The notes below the pieces were generated by a model, which worked only from the letters and a program-made list of their open reading frames with translations, ran no database searches and was not told the origin of the DNA. A stretch of DNA of 64,000 bases from Sphingomonadaceae bacterium (GTDB taxonomy: Bacteria > Pseudomonadota > Alphaproteobacteria > Sphingomonadales > Sphingomonadaceae). This document shows, piece by piece, positions 42,386-51,011 of this stretch (positions are counted from its first letter, which is position 1; each line of letters starts with the position of its first letter). The translations under genes and the position numbers were made by a program. The stretch is taken from assembly GCA_027533105.1 (NCBI GenBank), contig JAPZTW010000009.1, positions 1 to 64,000 of the forward strand. Direction: 5' to 3'.

Positions 42386-43819
42386 ATGACCGTCGACAAG
42401 CTCGATCCCGACCTGCTGGAAAGCGCCGCACTCGCGGCCGAGCCGGCGGTTGAGAGCGAGAGCCTCGACGCGGAGAACACGCTCAAGCCGGAATTCGTCC
42501 GCCGGGTCCGCGACAGCCTGGAAGCGGGCGAGAACGACGCGGTTTACGGCCTGGTCGAAGGCCTGCACCCGGCCGACATCGCCGACCTGTTCGAACTGCT
42601 CGACGCCGATGAGCGCCCGGCGCTGGCCGCCGCGATCAGCGACCTGATGGGCAGCGAGGTCTATGCCGAACTGAACGACTATGTCCGCGAGGATATCGTC
42701 GAACAGCTCCCGGCCGAGACTGTGGCCGACATCGCAGAACAGCTCGATACCGACGATGCCGTCGCCATGCTGGAAGACCTCGACGAGGAAGACCAGCAGG
42801 CGGTCCTGGCCGAGATGGAGCCGGAAGACCGCGCGGTCATCGAAGCGGCGCTGTCCTATCCCGAGGAGTCCGCCGGGCGCCTGATGAGCCGCGATTTCGT
42901 GGCCGTGCCCGAACACATGACCGTGGGCGACCTGATCGATTTCCTGCGCGAAGGCCGCGATCTGGCCAACGAGTTCTGGGAAGTGTTCATCGTCGATGCC
43001 CGGTTCCACCCGCTGGGCACCTGCGCACTCAGCTGGATCCTGCGCACCCCGCGCCACATCGCGCTGACCGACGTGATGCAGCGCGACCAGACCCTGATCC
43101 CCGTGACGATGGACCAGGAAGAGGTGGCGCTGCGCTTCCAGAAATACGCGCTGATCTCGGCCGCGGTGGTCGATGCCGACGGGCGGCTGGTCGGCCAGAT
43201 CACCGTCGACGACGTGGTCCACATCATCCAGGAAGAAGCGGGCGAGGACGTGCTGCTGCTGTCCGGCGCGGGCGAAGGCGACATCAACGAGCCGATCCGC
43301 GCTTCCTATGTCGCCCGCGTGCGCTGGCTGATCGCCAACCTGGCGACCGCGCTGCTGGGGGCCACGATCATCAGCAATTTTGGCGGCGCGATCGAGAAGC
43401 TGGTGGCGCTGGCAGCACTCTCGCCGATGGTTGCCTCGATCGGCGGCAATGCCGGTACGCAGACCATGGCCGTCGCCGTGCGCGCGCTCGCCACCAATCA
43501 GCTGACCCGCAGCAACACCCGCCGCATCCTGTGGCGCGAATTGCGGGTTGCCGTGCTCAACGGTGTGACCGTTGCCACGCTGATCGGGGTGGCGACCGGG
43601 CTGGTCTTTGCCAACCCCTTGCTGGGCGCGGTGATCGGCACAGCGGTGATCGTGAACATCATCACCGCGGGCCTGGCTGGCGTGCTGGTGCCGGTCACAC
43701 TTGACCGGCTGGGCCAGGACCCGGCCGTGGCCAGTTCGGTATTCGTGACGATGATCACCGATTCGATGGGCTTCTTTGCATTCCTCGGCCTTGCCGTGGC
43801 TTCGGGGCTGGTGGGCTGA
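42386..43819 (+). CDS. mgtE: magnesium transporter MgtE
   Basis: 477 aa. The N-domain (about 20-150; GLHPADIADLFELLDADERPAL), two CBS domains (about 155-275, with RLMSRDFVAVPEHMTVGDL) and five membrane helices (about 310-477) with the pore motif SPMVASIGGNAGTQT follow in order. The cytosolic domains gate the channel by binding Mg2+. The 106-bp leader (42280-42385) shows no evident Mg riboswitch. Confidence 0.97.
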   Translation: MTVDKLDPDLLESAALAAEPAVESESLDAENTLKPEFVRRVRDSLEAGENDAVYGLVEGLHPADIADLFELLDADERPALAAAISDLMGSEVYAELNDYVREDIVEQLPAETVADIAEQLDTDDAVAMLEDLDEEDQQAVLAEMEPEDRAVIEAALSYPEESAGRLMSRDFVAVPEHMTVGDLIDFLREGRDLANEFWEVFIVDARFHPLGTCALSWILRTPRHIALTDVMQRDQTLIPVTMDQEEVALRFQKYALISAAVVDADGRLVGQITVDDVVHIIQEEAGEDVLLLSGAGEGDINEPIRASYVARVRWLIANLATALLGATIISNFGGAIEKLVALAALSPMVASIGGNAGTQTMAVAVRALATNQLTRSNTRRILWRELRVAVLNGVTVATLIGVATGLVFANPLLGAVIGTAVIVNIITAGLAGVLVPVTLDRLGQDPAVASSVFVTMITDSMGFFAFLGLAVASGLVG

Positions 43820-43823
43820 CATC

Positions 43824-44237
43824 ATGCCGCTGCACCTGACCAAGGTGGCCTATGGGGCCCAGTCGCTGGAGGAATTGCGCAGCTGGTTCGCGACGCGCGG
43901 GGCCGAGGCCCGGCTGACCACCCGTTATCTGCCCAAGCGGCACGAGGAGATCGCCCCCATCGACGGTTCGCCAGGCGGATCGCTGTTCTGGATCTTCAAG
44001 CACCAGCTGGTGATGCGCAGCCCGATCCTGCGCTTCGAGGAAGCCGATGGCGGGCGGACCAACATCGTCATCGCGGCGAAGCTGATCGACGTGATCCCGC
44101 GCTCCAAGCGCGCGCACCAGGGCTGGCGCTATCTGGAAGACGCCGATGCCCCGCGCGACCTGGGCAGCGGCGAGGATGCGGGCGAAGTCCTGCCCGGCCA
44201 CATCGCCGCCGATCTGGCCCGGCTGGGACTGGTCTAG
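43824..44237 (+). CDS. DUF1489 family protein
   Basis: 137 aa from the ATG at 43824 (MPLHLTKVAYGAQSLEELR), 4 nt after mgtE. The sequence is conserved over its length in alphaproteobacteria: TRYLPKRHEEI, GSLFWIFKHQLVMRSPIL and HQGWRYLEDADAPRDL mark the family. The function is unknown; the fold is predicted alpha/beta without membrane segments. Its stop overlaps that of the convergent SDR gene in CTAG. Confidence 0.9.
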   Translation: MPLHLTKVAYGAQSLEELRSWFATRGAEARLTTRYLPKRHEEIAPIDGSPGGSLFWIFKHQLVMRSPILRFEEADGGRTNIVIAAKLIDVIPRSKRAHQGWRYLEDADAPRDLGSGEDAGEVLPGHIAADLARLGLV

Positions 44238-45007
44238 CCGCCCGCCTTCAACCGCTCGATATAGGCGCGCACGTCATATTCGATATCCCCGTCATAGCGG
44301 GGCGCGGAGCGGGCGAAGGCCGCTTCCAGGGCTTCGGTGCGCTCGGCCATCTGCACCACGTTATAGGCATGGCTGACCACGAACCGCTCGCGCGCGGCGA
44401 TCTGGGGCAGGATGATCTCGGCATAGCGGTCGGCGGGCATGGCCACTTCGCGCCCACCCTCTCTGGTCAGTCCGGACAGCACCCAGCCGGGGATGATCGT
44501 GCCGGCATGGACATGCGGCGGCAGGTCTTCGCGCAGGCTTTCGGTCAGGCCCAGCACCGCGTGCTTCGAGGCGATATAGGCCGCCGCGCGCGGCACGGCG
44601 CAGAACAGCGCGTTTTCCGACGCGACATTGAAGATCGCCGAAGGATGCTCCTGCGCGGCCATGCGCGGGGCAAAGGCCGCGCAGCCGTGCCAGACGCCCC
44701 AGAAATTGACCTCGAACACCTGCCGCGCGGCGGCGAAATCGGCCTTCCACAAGCGGCCGCCCCCGCCCGAGATCCCGGCATTGTTGACCAGCAGGTCGAC
44801 CCGCCCGAACCGCTGCCAGGCAAGCTCGGCCAGCGCCTCGACCGCGGCGGGATCGGAGACATCGCAGGCCACCACATCGTCCGAACCGTGCAGGTCCGCC
44901 AGCAGCACCTGCGCCCCGGCCGCCTTCAGCGCCGCGCCCAGCGCCCTGCCGATCCCCCCGGCCCCACCGGTGATGACCGCCACCTGGCCGGAGAAATCCG
45001 CGCTCAT
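44234..45007 (-). CDS. short-chain dehydrogenase/reductase
   Basis: 257 aa. The Rossmann motif is ITGGAGGIGRALG (13-25), the NNAG motif LVNNAGISGGGG, and the catalytic YxxxK is Y..SK in AAYIASKHAVLG with the upstream serine in NVASENALF. It is a classical SDR of unknown substrate that resembles the group linked to aliphatic alcohols or steroids. The downstream FrnE-like gene is encoded immediately before it on the same strand (start/stop overlap). Confidence 0.9.
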   Translation of the reverse strand: MSADFSGQVAVITGGAGGIGRALGAALKAAGAQVLLADLHGSDDVVACDVSDPAAVEALAELAWQRFGRVDLLVNNAGISGGGGRLWKADFAAARQVFEVNFWGVWHGCAAFAPRMAAQEHPSAIFNVASENALFCAVPRAAAYIASKHAVLGLTESLREDLPPHVHAGTIIPGWVLSGLTREGGREVAMPADRYAEIILPQIAARERFVVSHAYNVVQMAERTEALEAAFARSAPRYDGDIEYDVRAYIERLKAGG

Positions 45008-45705
45008 GCCTGCCGCGCCGCCAGTTCCGCCTCGCGCGCGACGACGCGGCGCAGGGCGTTGGCATAGGTTTCCGGCTCCTGCGCGCCGGGGATCAGGAAC
45101 TTGCCGTTGACCAGCATGGCCGGAACGCCGGTTACGTTCATGTCATAGGCCATGCGCTGTTCTTCCTGCACCTGCTGGCCCAGCACCGGATTGTCGAGCG
45201 CGGCTTCGGCGGCAGCGGGATCGATCCCCAGGCCGCTGGCAATCTCGATCAGCACGCGCGGATCGGACACGTTGCGGCGCTGCTGGAAATGGGCATCGAA
45301 CAGCGCCAGCTTCAGCTCGGTCTGCTTGTCGGCCCCATGCTGCGCCAGGGTCCAGAGCAGCAGCTGGTGCGCGCGGCGGGTGTTCCACAGGCGCGCTTCC
45401 GGCGCCTCACCAGCCCCGGTATAGTCGAACGAATAGCCCGCCCGTGCGGCAATTTCCTTCATCTGCCCGCGCGCGGCCGCCGCCTGTTCGGGCGTGCGGC
45501 CATATTTGCGGGCGAGGTGCGCATGCTGCTCCTCGCCTTCCTCCGGCATGTCGGGATTGAGCTGGAAGGCATGCCAGCGCAGCTCCGCCTCGATCTCGCC
45601 GCGCAGGCTGTCCAGCCCCTTCTGCAGCTGGGAATAGCCGATGATGCACCACGGGCACATCACATCGGACCAGACATCGATCGAGATCTTGGCGGGTGCG
45701 GTCAT
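45004..45705 (-). CDS. FrnE-like DsbA-family oxidoreductase
   Basis: 233 aa from the ATG at 45705 (MTAPAKISIDVWSDVMCPWC), which overlaps the nudC stop. The thioredoxin active site is CPWC (C17-C20) with the family N-terminus DVWSDVMCPWCIIGY. The protein has no signal peptide, so it is a cytoplasmic FrnE-type disulfide isomerase related to 2-hydroxychromene-2-carboxylate isomerase. The cis-Pro region is VTGVPAMLVNGKF. The frame runs much further upstream antisense to nudC, but homology starts at this ATG. Confidence 0.93.
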   Translation of the reverse strand: MTAPAKISIDVWSDVMCPWCIIGYSQLQKGLDSLRGEIEAELRWHAFQLNPDMPEEGEEQHAHLARKYGRTPEQAAAARGQMKEIAARAGYSFDYTGAGEAPEARLWNTRRAHQLLLWTLAQHGADKQTELKLALFDAHFQQRRNVSDPRVLIEIASGLGIDPAAAEAALDNPVLGQQVQEEQRMAYDMNVTGVPAMLVNGKFLIPGAQEPETYANALRRVVAREAELAARQA

Positions 45706-46580
45706 TGTTCGAGCCACCATTTCAGGAGGTGATGGGCCACCGCGTGGGGCGGCGGGGCGATGAAGGCGGCGTCTTCGCTGCCGGTCATGGCCAGTTCCAC
45801 TTCGGCGCGGGTGAACCAGCGGGCCTCGTCCAGTTCGGTCGTGTCGATGGTCAGTTCGGCCCTGTCGGCATGACTGTGGCAACCGATCATCAGGCTCGAA
45901 GGGAACGGCCAGGGCTGGCTGGCGACATAGGTCACATCGCGGACCACCACGCCGGCTTCCTCCATGATTTCCCGCGCCACGGCATCCTCGATGCTTTCGC
46001 CCGGCTCGACGAACCCGGCCAGCGCGGAAAAGCGGCGCGGCGGAAAGCGCGGCTGGCGGCCCAGCAGCAGGTTGCCCTGATGCTCGACCAGCATGATCGT
46101 GACCGGATCGACCCGCGGGAAGTGATCGGCCTTGCAATCGTCATTGGTGCAGGTGCGCTGCCAGCCGCCCTTGGCCAGCCTGGTCGCCGATCCGCACTGG
46201 GCGCAAAAGCGGTGACGGGCGTGCCAGTCGACCAGGCTGCGCGCCCCGCCATAGGTCGCCAGCTCACCCGGATCGAGCGCAGCCATCGCCGCCCACAGCC
46301 GGGGATTGGCCGGGCCGGTCGAGCCACCTTGCCGGGCCGGAACCTCGGCAAAGCAGGCCTTGCCTGCGGCGAGGCCCAGGAACACCAGATCGCTGTCCGG
46401 CGCGGCATCGGCCAGGGTGCCCCATTCGAGCGTCCCTTCGGGCGAGAGCACCGGATCGAGCCCGTCGAGCTTCAAGAGCCGGGCCCGCCAGTCCATCAGC
46501 GCGGCCAGGCGATCGGGATCGGCGCGGATATGGTCGGCCCGGTCGATCGGCGAACCGGCAAAGGCAAGCGGGCGGCTCAC
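45702..46580 (-). CDS. nudC: NADH pyrophosphatase / RNA-decapping NUDIX hydrolase NudC
   Basis: 292 aa. The zinc ribbon cysteines are C126, C129, C144 and C149 (CAQCG...CTNDDC). The NUDIX box is GFVEPGESIEDAVAREIMEEAG (seen as GFVEPGES and REIMEEAG), and the C-terminal motif SQPWPFPSSLMIG is diagnostic of NudC. It removes NAD caps from RNA and hydrolyses NADH. It starts within the stop region of the serine hydrolase gene upstream (overlap of four bases). Confidence 0.96.
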   Translation of the reverse strand: MSRPLAFAGSPIDRADHIRADPDRLAALMDWRARLLKLDGLDPVLSPEGTLEWGTLADAAPDSDLVFLGLAAGKACFAEVPARQGGSTGPANPRLWAAMAALDPGELATYGGARSLVDWHARHRFCAQCGSATRLAKGGWQRTCTNDDCKADHFPRVDPVTIMLVEHQGNLLLGRQPRFPPRRFSALAGFVEPGESIEDAVAREIMEEAGVVVRDVTYVASQPWPFPSSLMIGCHSHADRAELTIDTTELDEARWFTRAEVELAMTGSEDAAFIAPPPHAVAHHLLKWWLEQ

Positions 46581-47902
46581 ATCGCCCCCCGCCGCGAGGC
46601 CAGGTCACCCAGCACGGCGCCCGGGAAGTCCTTCTGGATCGAGAGCGCCTCGGACGGCATGTACTGCACATAGACCCCGGCGCGCAGACCGATCCGGTTA
46701 TTGACGAAGCCGACCGTGCCCGCCGCCCCGGCCCAGCCGAAAGTGCCGGCATCGGCGCCCTTGCCAACCCGGCCACCAGCCCCATGACCCGCGCCTTCGA
46801 CGAACGTTCCGGTCAGGTCGATCCCCGGCGGGATCAGGTCGGTGCAACCCAGCGCGACGGCGGCGGCGCTCATCACCCGCTTGTTCCCGGCCATGCCGCC
46901 ATTGGCGATCATCATCAGGAACTTGTCATAGTCTGCCGGGGTGCAGACCAGCCCGGCCCCGCCAAAGGCAAAGGCGGGCGGGTCGAAATAGGCCGAATTG
47001 CCCGCCGGATCGATCGGCAGCGGCAGCCCGGCAAGCAGGCCGTAATTGCTGGTCAGGCGGTGCTGCTCGCTTTGCGGCACCTGGAAATAGGAGCTGGTCA
47101 TGCCGATCGGATCGAACATCCGCTCCTGCATGAACTGGGCGAAGCTCTTCGCGCCCGAGGCCCGCTCGATCACCAGCCCCAGCACGTCGAGCGACATCGA
47201 ATAGCGCCAGGCCGTCCCCGGTTCGGCCACCAGCGGCACGGTGGCGGCCACTTTCAGGAACTCGTTGGGCGGCAGGGTCTTGACCGGCGGGCTGATGCCG
47301 GGGATCGGCGTGCGCGACAGCACCGCCGGGGTCACGCCCAGCCGCAGAAGTTCGTCGTTGACCTTGTTCTTGCCGACACCGGCATAGCCAAGCCCCGCCG
47401 TGTGGGTAAGGAGATGGCGCACGGTGATCTGGGTCTTGGCCGGCCTGGCATCGAGGCTGACTTTGGGATCGATCGCCACCTTCATGTTGGCGAATTCGGG
47501 CACGAAATCGGCAATCGGCTGATCGAGCTTCAGCTTGCCCTCGTCGATCAGCATCATGGCCGCCATGCCGGTGACGGGCTTGGTCTGCGAATAGGCGCGG
47601 AACAGGCTGTTGGCACCGACCGCATCCGGATCGTCAAACGCCTCGCTCCCACGCACGATATAGTTCGGAGCCGCCTTGCCCCAGCCCAGCGCGGCGACCA
47701 TCCCGGCCACCTTGCGCTCACCCACGAACTTGTCGAGCATGGCGGTGACACGCGGCCATTCGGCCTCCAGCGCGGCAGCGGCGTGGGCCCGGTCGCTGCC
47801 CCAAGGCAGGCCGCCCAGCGCCGCGCCGGCGCCCAGCAGCACGGTGGAGCGCAGCAGGTTGCGGCGCGACAGCGCAATCGCATCGTGATGGTGCAAGTTC
47901 AT
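46577..47902 (-). CDS. Tat-exported serine hydrolase (beta-lactamase/EstB-like)
   Basis: 441 aa. A Tat signal includes SRRNLL (12-17). The SxxK tetrad is S105-Q-T-K108 in FRAYSQTKPVTG, followed by the YxN-like Y in WRYSMSLDVLG. This is the class C beta-lactamase-like esterase/D-aminopeptidase fold; true AmpC has YSN and KTG, and here HGAGGRVGKGADAGTFGWAG marks the EstB esterase group. It should act in the periplasm on esters, not as a resistance enzyme. Confidence 0.9.
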   Translation of the reverse strand: MNLHHHDAIALSRRNLLRSTVLLGAGAALGGLPWGSDRAHAAAALEAEWPRVTAMLDKFVGERKVAGMVAALGWGKAAPNYIVRGSEAFDDPDAVGANSLFRAYSQTKPVTGMAAMMLIDEGKLKLDQPIADFVPEFANMKVAIDPKVSLDARPAKTQITVRHLLTHTAGLGYAGVGKNKVNDELLRLGVTPAVLSRTPIPGISPPVKTLPPNEFLKVAATVPLVAEPGTAWRYSMSLDVLGLVIERASGAKSFAQFMQERMFDPIGMTSSYFQVPQSEQHRLTSNYGLLAGLPLPIDPAGNSAYFDPPAFAFGGAGLVCTPADYDKFLMMIANGGMAGNKRVMSAAAVALGCTDLIPPGIDLTGTFVEGAGHGAGGRVGKGADAGTFGWAGAAGTVGFVNNRIGLRAGVYVQYMPSEALSIQKDFPGAVLGDLASRRGAM

Positions 47903-48963
47903 TCTCCCTGGTCTTCGCTGGCCGCCAGCGCGAGCCGCGCGGCCTTGGCAAACAGTGTTGGCAGGCCCGCCTGGTCAAGCTGGTCAAGCGGCCACCATTC
48001 GCCGTCTTTGCCCGCCAGCCTATCCCAATCGCGGCCCGAATAAAGCATCAATTGCAAATCGAGATCGAAATGGGTGAAGCCATGCCGCACTACCCCGCCC
48101 GACTGCCATGGCCCGGCCAGCGGCAGTTCGGCCGGGCCATCGCCCTTCGCGCTCCAGCCATCGTCAGGCAGGGCGCGCATCCCGCCCAGCATGCCCTGGC
48201 CCGCCCGCCGCACCAGCCAGACCGCGCCGTCGCGCGCGATCCAGAACGCCCGCCCGCGCCGCTGCGGCTTGGCAGCCTTGGGGGGCTTGACCGGAAACCG
48301 CTCCGCCCCGGCGCGCCGTCCGGCGCAAGGCTCGGCCAAGGGACAGAGCAGGCAGCGCGGGGAGCGGGCGGTGCAGATCGTTGCCCCCAGGTCCATCATC
48401 GCCTGGGCAAAATCACCGGGTCGCCGCATGGGAGTCAGCGCCTCGGCCGCCGCGCGGATCGCCTTGCGCGCGGCCGGCAGCGGTTCATCGATCGCGTGAA
48501 GCCGGGCGATCACCCGCTCGACATTGGCATCGACCACTGTGGCGGGTTCATCAAAGGCGATCGCGGCCACGGCGGCGGCGGTATAGGCCCCCAGCCCCGG
48601 CAGTTCGCGCAGTTGCGCCTCGGTCCCGGGAAAGACCCCGCCGCGCGCGGCCACGGCGCGGGCGCAGGCAAGCAGGTTGCGCGCCCGGGCATAATAGCCC
48701 AGCCCTGCCCAGGCAGCCATAACCTCGGCATCGTCAGCCGCCGCCAGCGCCTCAACCGTTGGCCAGCGCGCCAGGAACTTCGCATAGTACGGCCCGACAG
48801 CTGCCACGGTGGTCTGCTGCAGCATCACTTCTGACAACCAGACGCGATAGGGATCGGGCGCGGGGTTGCCCGGCGGGCTGCGCCACGGCAGCACCCGCGC
48901 ATTGGCATCGTACCAGTTCAGCAAGGCGGTCTGGATCGTGTCGGCGCTGGCATCCATGCCCAT
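47899..48963 (-). CDS. mutY: A/G-specific adenine glycosylase MutY
   Basis: About 354 aa from the ATG at 48963 (an ATG two codons later is possible; the longer frame starts upstream of the dciA promoter). The catalytic E45 is in SEVMLQQTT, D145 lies in VVDANVER and the HhH motif LPGLGAYTAAAV (121-132) is present. The 4Fe-4S cluster ligands are C197, C204, C207 and C213. The C-terminal MutT-like domain recognises 8-oxoG. It is divergent from dciA with 23 bp between starts, so promoters overlap. Confidence 0.96.
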   Translation of the reverse strand: MGMDASADTIQTALLNWYDANARVLPWRSPPGNPAPDPYRVWLSEVMLQQTTVAAVGPYYAKFLARWPTVEALAAADDAEVMAAWAGLGYYARARNLLACARAVAARGGVFPGTEAQLRELPGLGAYTAAAVAAIAFDEPATVVDANVERVIARLHAIDEPLPAARKAIRAAAEALTPMRRPGDFAQAMMDLGATICTARSPRCLLCPLAEPCAGRRAGAERFPVKPPKAAKPQRRGRAFWIARDGAVWLVRRAGQGMLGGMRALPDDGWSAKGDGPAELPLAGPWQSGGVVRHGFTHFDLDLQLMLYSGRDWDRLAGKDGEWWPLDQLDQAGLPTLFAKAARLALAASEDQGE

Positions 48964-48986
48964 GCTATGGCATTGCCCGCCAGACA

Positions 48987-49532
48987 ATGGAACGGGACCA
49001 AAAGGGCAAGACCGCGACACCCGGCAAGCAGCCGCGCCGCTATGAACGGCCGCGCGGCGGCGCGCCGCGCGCGATCGCGGAGCTGATGCCCGAAGTGGGC
49101 CGCACCGCGTTCCGCCGGTTCGGCTTCATCCAGTCGAGCGTGGTGACCCGCTGGCCCGATATCGTTGGCCCCACCCACGCCCGCATCTGCATGCCCGAAG
49201 CGATCCGCTTCCCCCCCGGCGAGAAGCGCGACGGGATCCTGCAACTGGTGGTGGTGCCCGCCCACGCACCGATGATCAGCCACGTGATCCCCGAAATCAT
49301 CGAACGGGTGAACCGCTTTTTCGGTTACAGCGCCGTGGCAAAGGTCAAGATCCGGCAAGGCGCGGTTCAGCCGCCGGCTGATGAAAGACGACCGACCGCA
49401 CCGCCATCGCTCAAGCCGATTCCGGTGGAACTCGGCGATTCCCTGCGCGATATCGGCGATCCGGAATTGCGCGCCGTGCTCGAATCGCTCGCCCGCAGCC
49501 TGGGCACGAACGAAGAGGAACCCAAGTCTTGA
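48987..49532 (+). CDS. DciA-like replicative helicase loader (DUF721)
   Basis: 181 aa from the ATG at 48987 (MERDQKGKTATPGKQ). The DUF721 core spans about 35-105: VGRTAFRRFGFIQSSVVTRWPDIVGP, then EIIERVNRFFGYSAVAKVKIRQ. DciA recruits DnaB helicase in bacteria lacking DnaC. The C-terminal third is a variable linker with a helix near LRDIGDPELRAVLESLARSL. The stop overlaps the TTG start of the next gene. Confidence 0.9.
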   Translation: MERDQKGKTATPGKQPRRYERPRGGAPRAIAELMPEVGRTAFRRFGFIQSSVVTRWPDIVGPTHARICMPEAIRFPPGEKRDGILQLVVVPAHAPMISHVIPEIIERVNRFFGYSAVAKVKIRQGAVQPPADERRPTAPPSLKPIPVELGDSLRDIGDPELRAVLESLARSLGTNEEEPKS

Positions 49533-50206
49533 AGCATCTGCTCCGCCCGCTCCTGGCCGTATCGGTCGCCGCGCTGACCATCGGTGCTGCCCCGCCCGTG
49601 AACTGGAACGCCGTGGTCAACCGCACCGCCCTGCCCAGTCATGTGATCGGCAACCCGGCAGCCAAGGTGAAGCTGACCAAGTGGATCAGCTATACCTGCC
49701 CGTCCTGCGCCCGGTTCGAGCTGGAATCCGATGCGGCGCTGAAGCTGCAATACATCCGCAGCGGCCAGCTCTCGCTGGAAGTGCGGCATTTCGTGCGCGA
49801 TCCGATCGACCTGACCGTGGCCATGCTGACCAACTGCGGGCCGAAGGAGAAGTTCTCGCTCAATCATTCGGCCTTCATCCGCAGCCAGTCGGTATGGCTG
49901 GGGAACATGGCCCGATCGACCCCGGCGCAGCAGCAGCGCTGGTCAACCGGCGACCTGCCGGCGCGCAGCCGCGCGATCGCCAGCGACCTGAAGTTCTACG
50001 AGATCATGGCCACCCGCGGCTATGACCGGACCACGGTTGACCGGTGCCTGGCCGATGCCGGGATGGCCAAGCGCCTGGCCGACGGGACCGAAGCTGGCCA
50101 GAAGCTGGGGATCGATCACACCCCCTCCTTCGCGATCAACGGCCAACTGCTGGTCGGCACCAGTGGCTGGAGCCTGCTCGAGCCGCAATTGCAGGCCCGG
50201 ATGTAA
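49529..50206 (+). CDS. periplasmic DsbA-like thioredoxin-fold protein, paralogue 1
   Basis: 225 aa with a TTG start overlapping the dciA stop (TTGA) behind GAGGAACCC. A signal peptide (MKHLLRPLLAVSVAALTIGA) is followed by the active site CPSC (57-60) in KWISYTCPSCARFE. The helical insertion and the cis-Pro region HTPSFAINGQLL fit the DsbA/DsbG-like thiol oxidoreductases. Two further copies follow directly. The target proteins are unknown. Confidence 0.92.
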   Translation: MKHLLRPLLAVSVAALTIGAAPPVNWNAVVNRTALPSHVIGNPAAKVKLTKWISYTCPSCARFELESDAALKLQYIRSGQLSLEVRHFVRDPIDLTVAMLTNCGPKEKFSLNHSAFIRSQSVWLGNMARSTPAQQQRWSTGDLPARSRAIASDLKFYEIMATRGYDRTTVDRCLADAGMAKRLADGTEAGQKLGIDHTPSFAINGQLLVGTSGWSLLEPQLQARM

Positions 50207-50910
50207 TGCTGCGGCGCGGGTTTGCAGCCAGCGCCATCGCCCTCGCGGCGGCCCTGATCCTGACTGGCGCGGCCACGCCTAAAGGCAGGCCGCGCGAGAA
50301 GGACTGGACGGGTACCGTCACGATCAGTCCGCAGGGCTATCATGTCCAGGGCAACCCCCAGGCCGCGATCCGGCTGATCGAATATGTCAGCTATTCTTGC
50401 CCGCACTGCGGCATCTTCGAAATGGAAGGCGGCGATGAACTGCGCGAGCGGTTCATCAAGCCAGGCACGGTCGCCTATGAGCTGCGTCCCTTCTTCCTCA
50501 ACGAGATCGACAAGACCGTGGCACTGCTGGCCTATTGCGGTCCACCGGCAAAATTCTTTGGCAACACCACCCAGTTGCTGAAGTTCCAGCACGACTGGCT
50601 GCGCAGTCCGACCCGCGCCCAAGCCCAGCGCTGGTCCGATCCCGACTGGAACCGGCGCGTCCAGGCCATGACCGAAGACCTGGGACTTTACACCATGATG
50701 GAGGCGCGCGGTTACAAGCGGGCCGAACTCGACAAGTGCCTGGCCGACGAGGCGCTGGCCGAGCAGCTGCGCCAGGGGACCGAGGACGCGTTCTACAAGG
50801 AAGGCGTGAAGGGCACTCCGGCCTTCCAGCTCAATGGCCAGCTGGTGCCCGAAAACACCTGGCCGGCCTTGCGCCAGCGCCTGGCCGGAACCATGAAGGG
50901 TTTCGTCTGA
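50206..50910 (+). CDS. periplasmic DsbA-like thioredoxin-fold protein, paralogue 2
   Basis: 234 aa from the ATG at 50206, overlapping the previous stop as TAATG. A signal peptide (about 1-24) precedes the active site CPHC (65-68) in VSYSCPHCGIFE and the cis-Pro region GTPAFQLNGQLV. The family resemblance to paralogues 1 and 3 (GNPQAAIRLIEYVSYSC against GNPAAKVKLTKWISYTC) supports tandem duplication. A CPHC site is as in E. coli DsbA and favours oxidase activity. Confidence 0.93.
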   Translation: MLRRGFAASAIALAAALILTGAATPKGRPREKDWTGTVTISPQGYHVQGNPQAAIRLIEYVSYSCPHCGIFEMEGGDELRERFIKPGTVAYELRPFFLNEIDKTVALLAYCGPPAKFFGNTTQLLKFQHDWLRSPTRAQAQRWSDPDWNRRVQAMTEDLGLYTMMEARGYKRAELDKCLADEALAEQLRQGTEDAFYKEGVKGTPAFQLNGQLVPENTWPALRQRLAGTMKGFV

Positions 50911-51011
50911 GACTCCTGTGGAGAAGCCTGTGCGTGGAGCAGGCGCTCCTTCCCGCTCAACCGCCGCTCGGCTAGCCTTGGCGGCTCGATTCCAGAGGAT
51001 TTGCGCGAATC

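Noticed and set aside
42248..43843. 531-aa minus-strand frame opposite mgtE
   Set aside because: Shadow of MgtE; composition biased to His/Gln/Asp, no known domain.
46577..47902. Beta-lactamase resistance gene
   Set aside because: The SxxK serine is present, but the protein belongs to the EstB-like serine hydrolases; the KTG motif of true beta-lactamases was not found.
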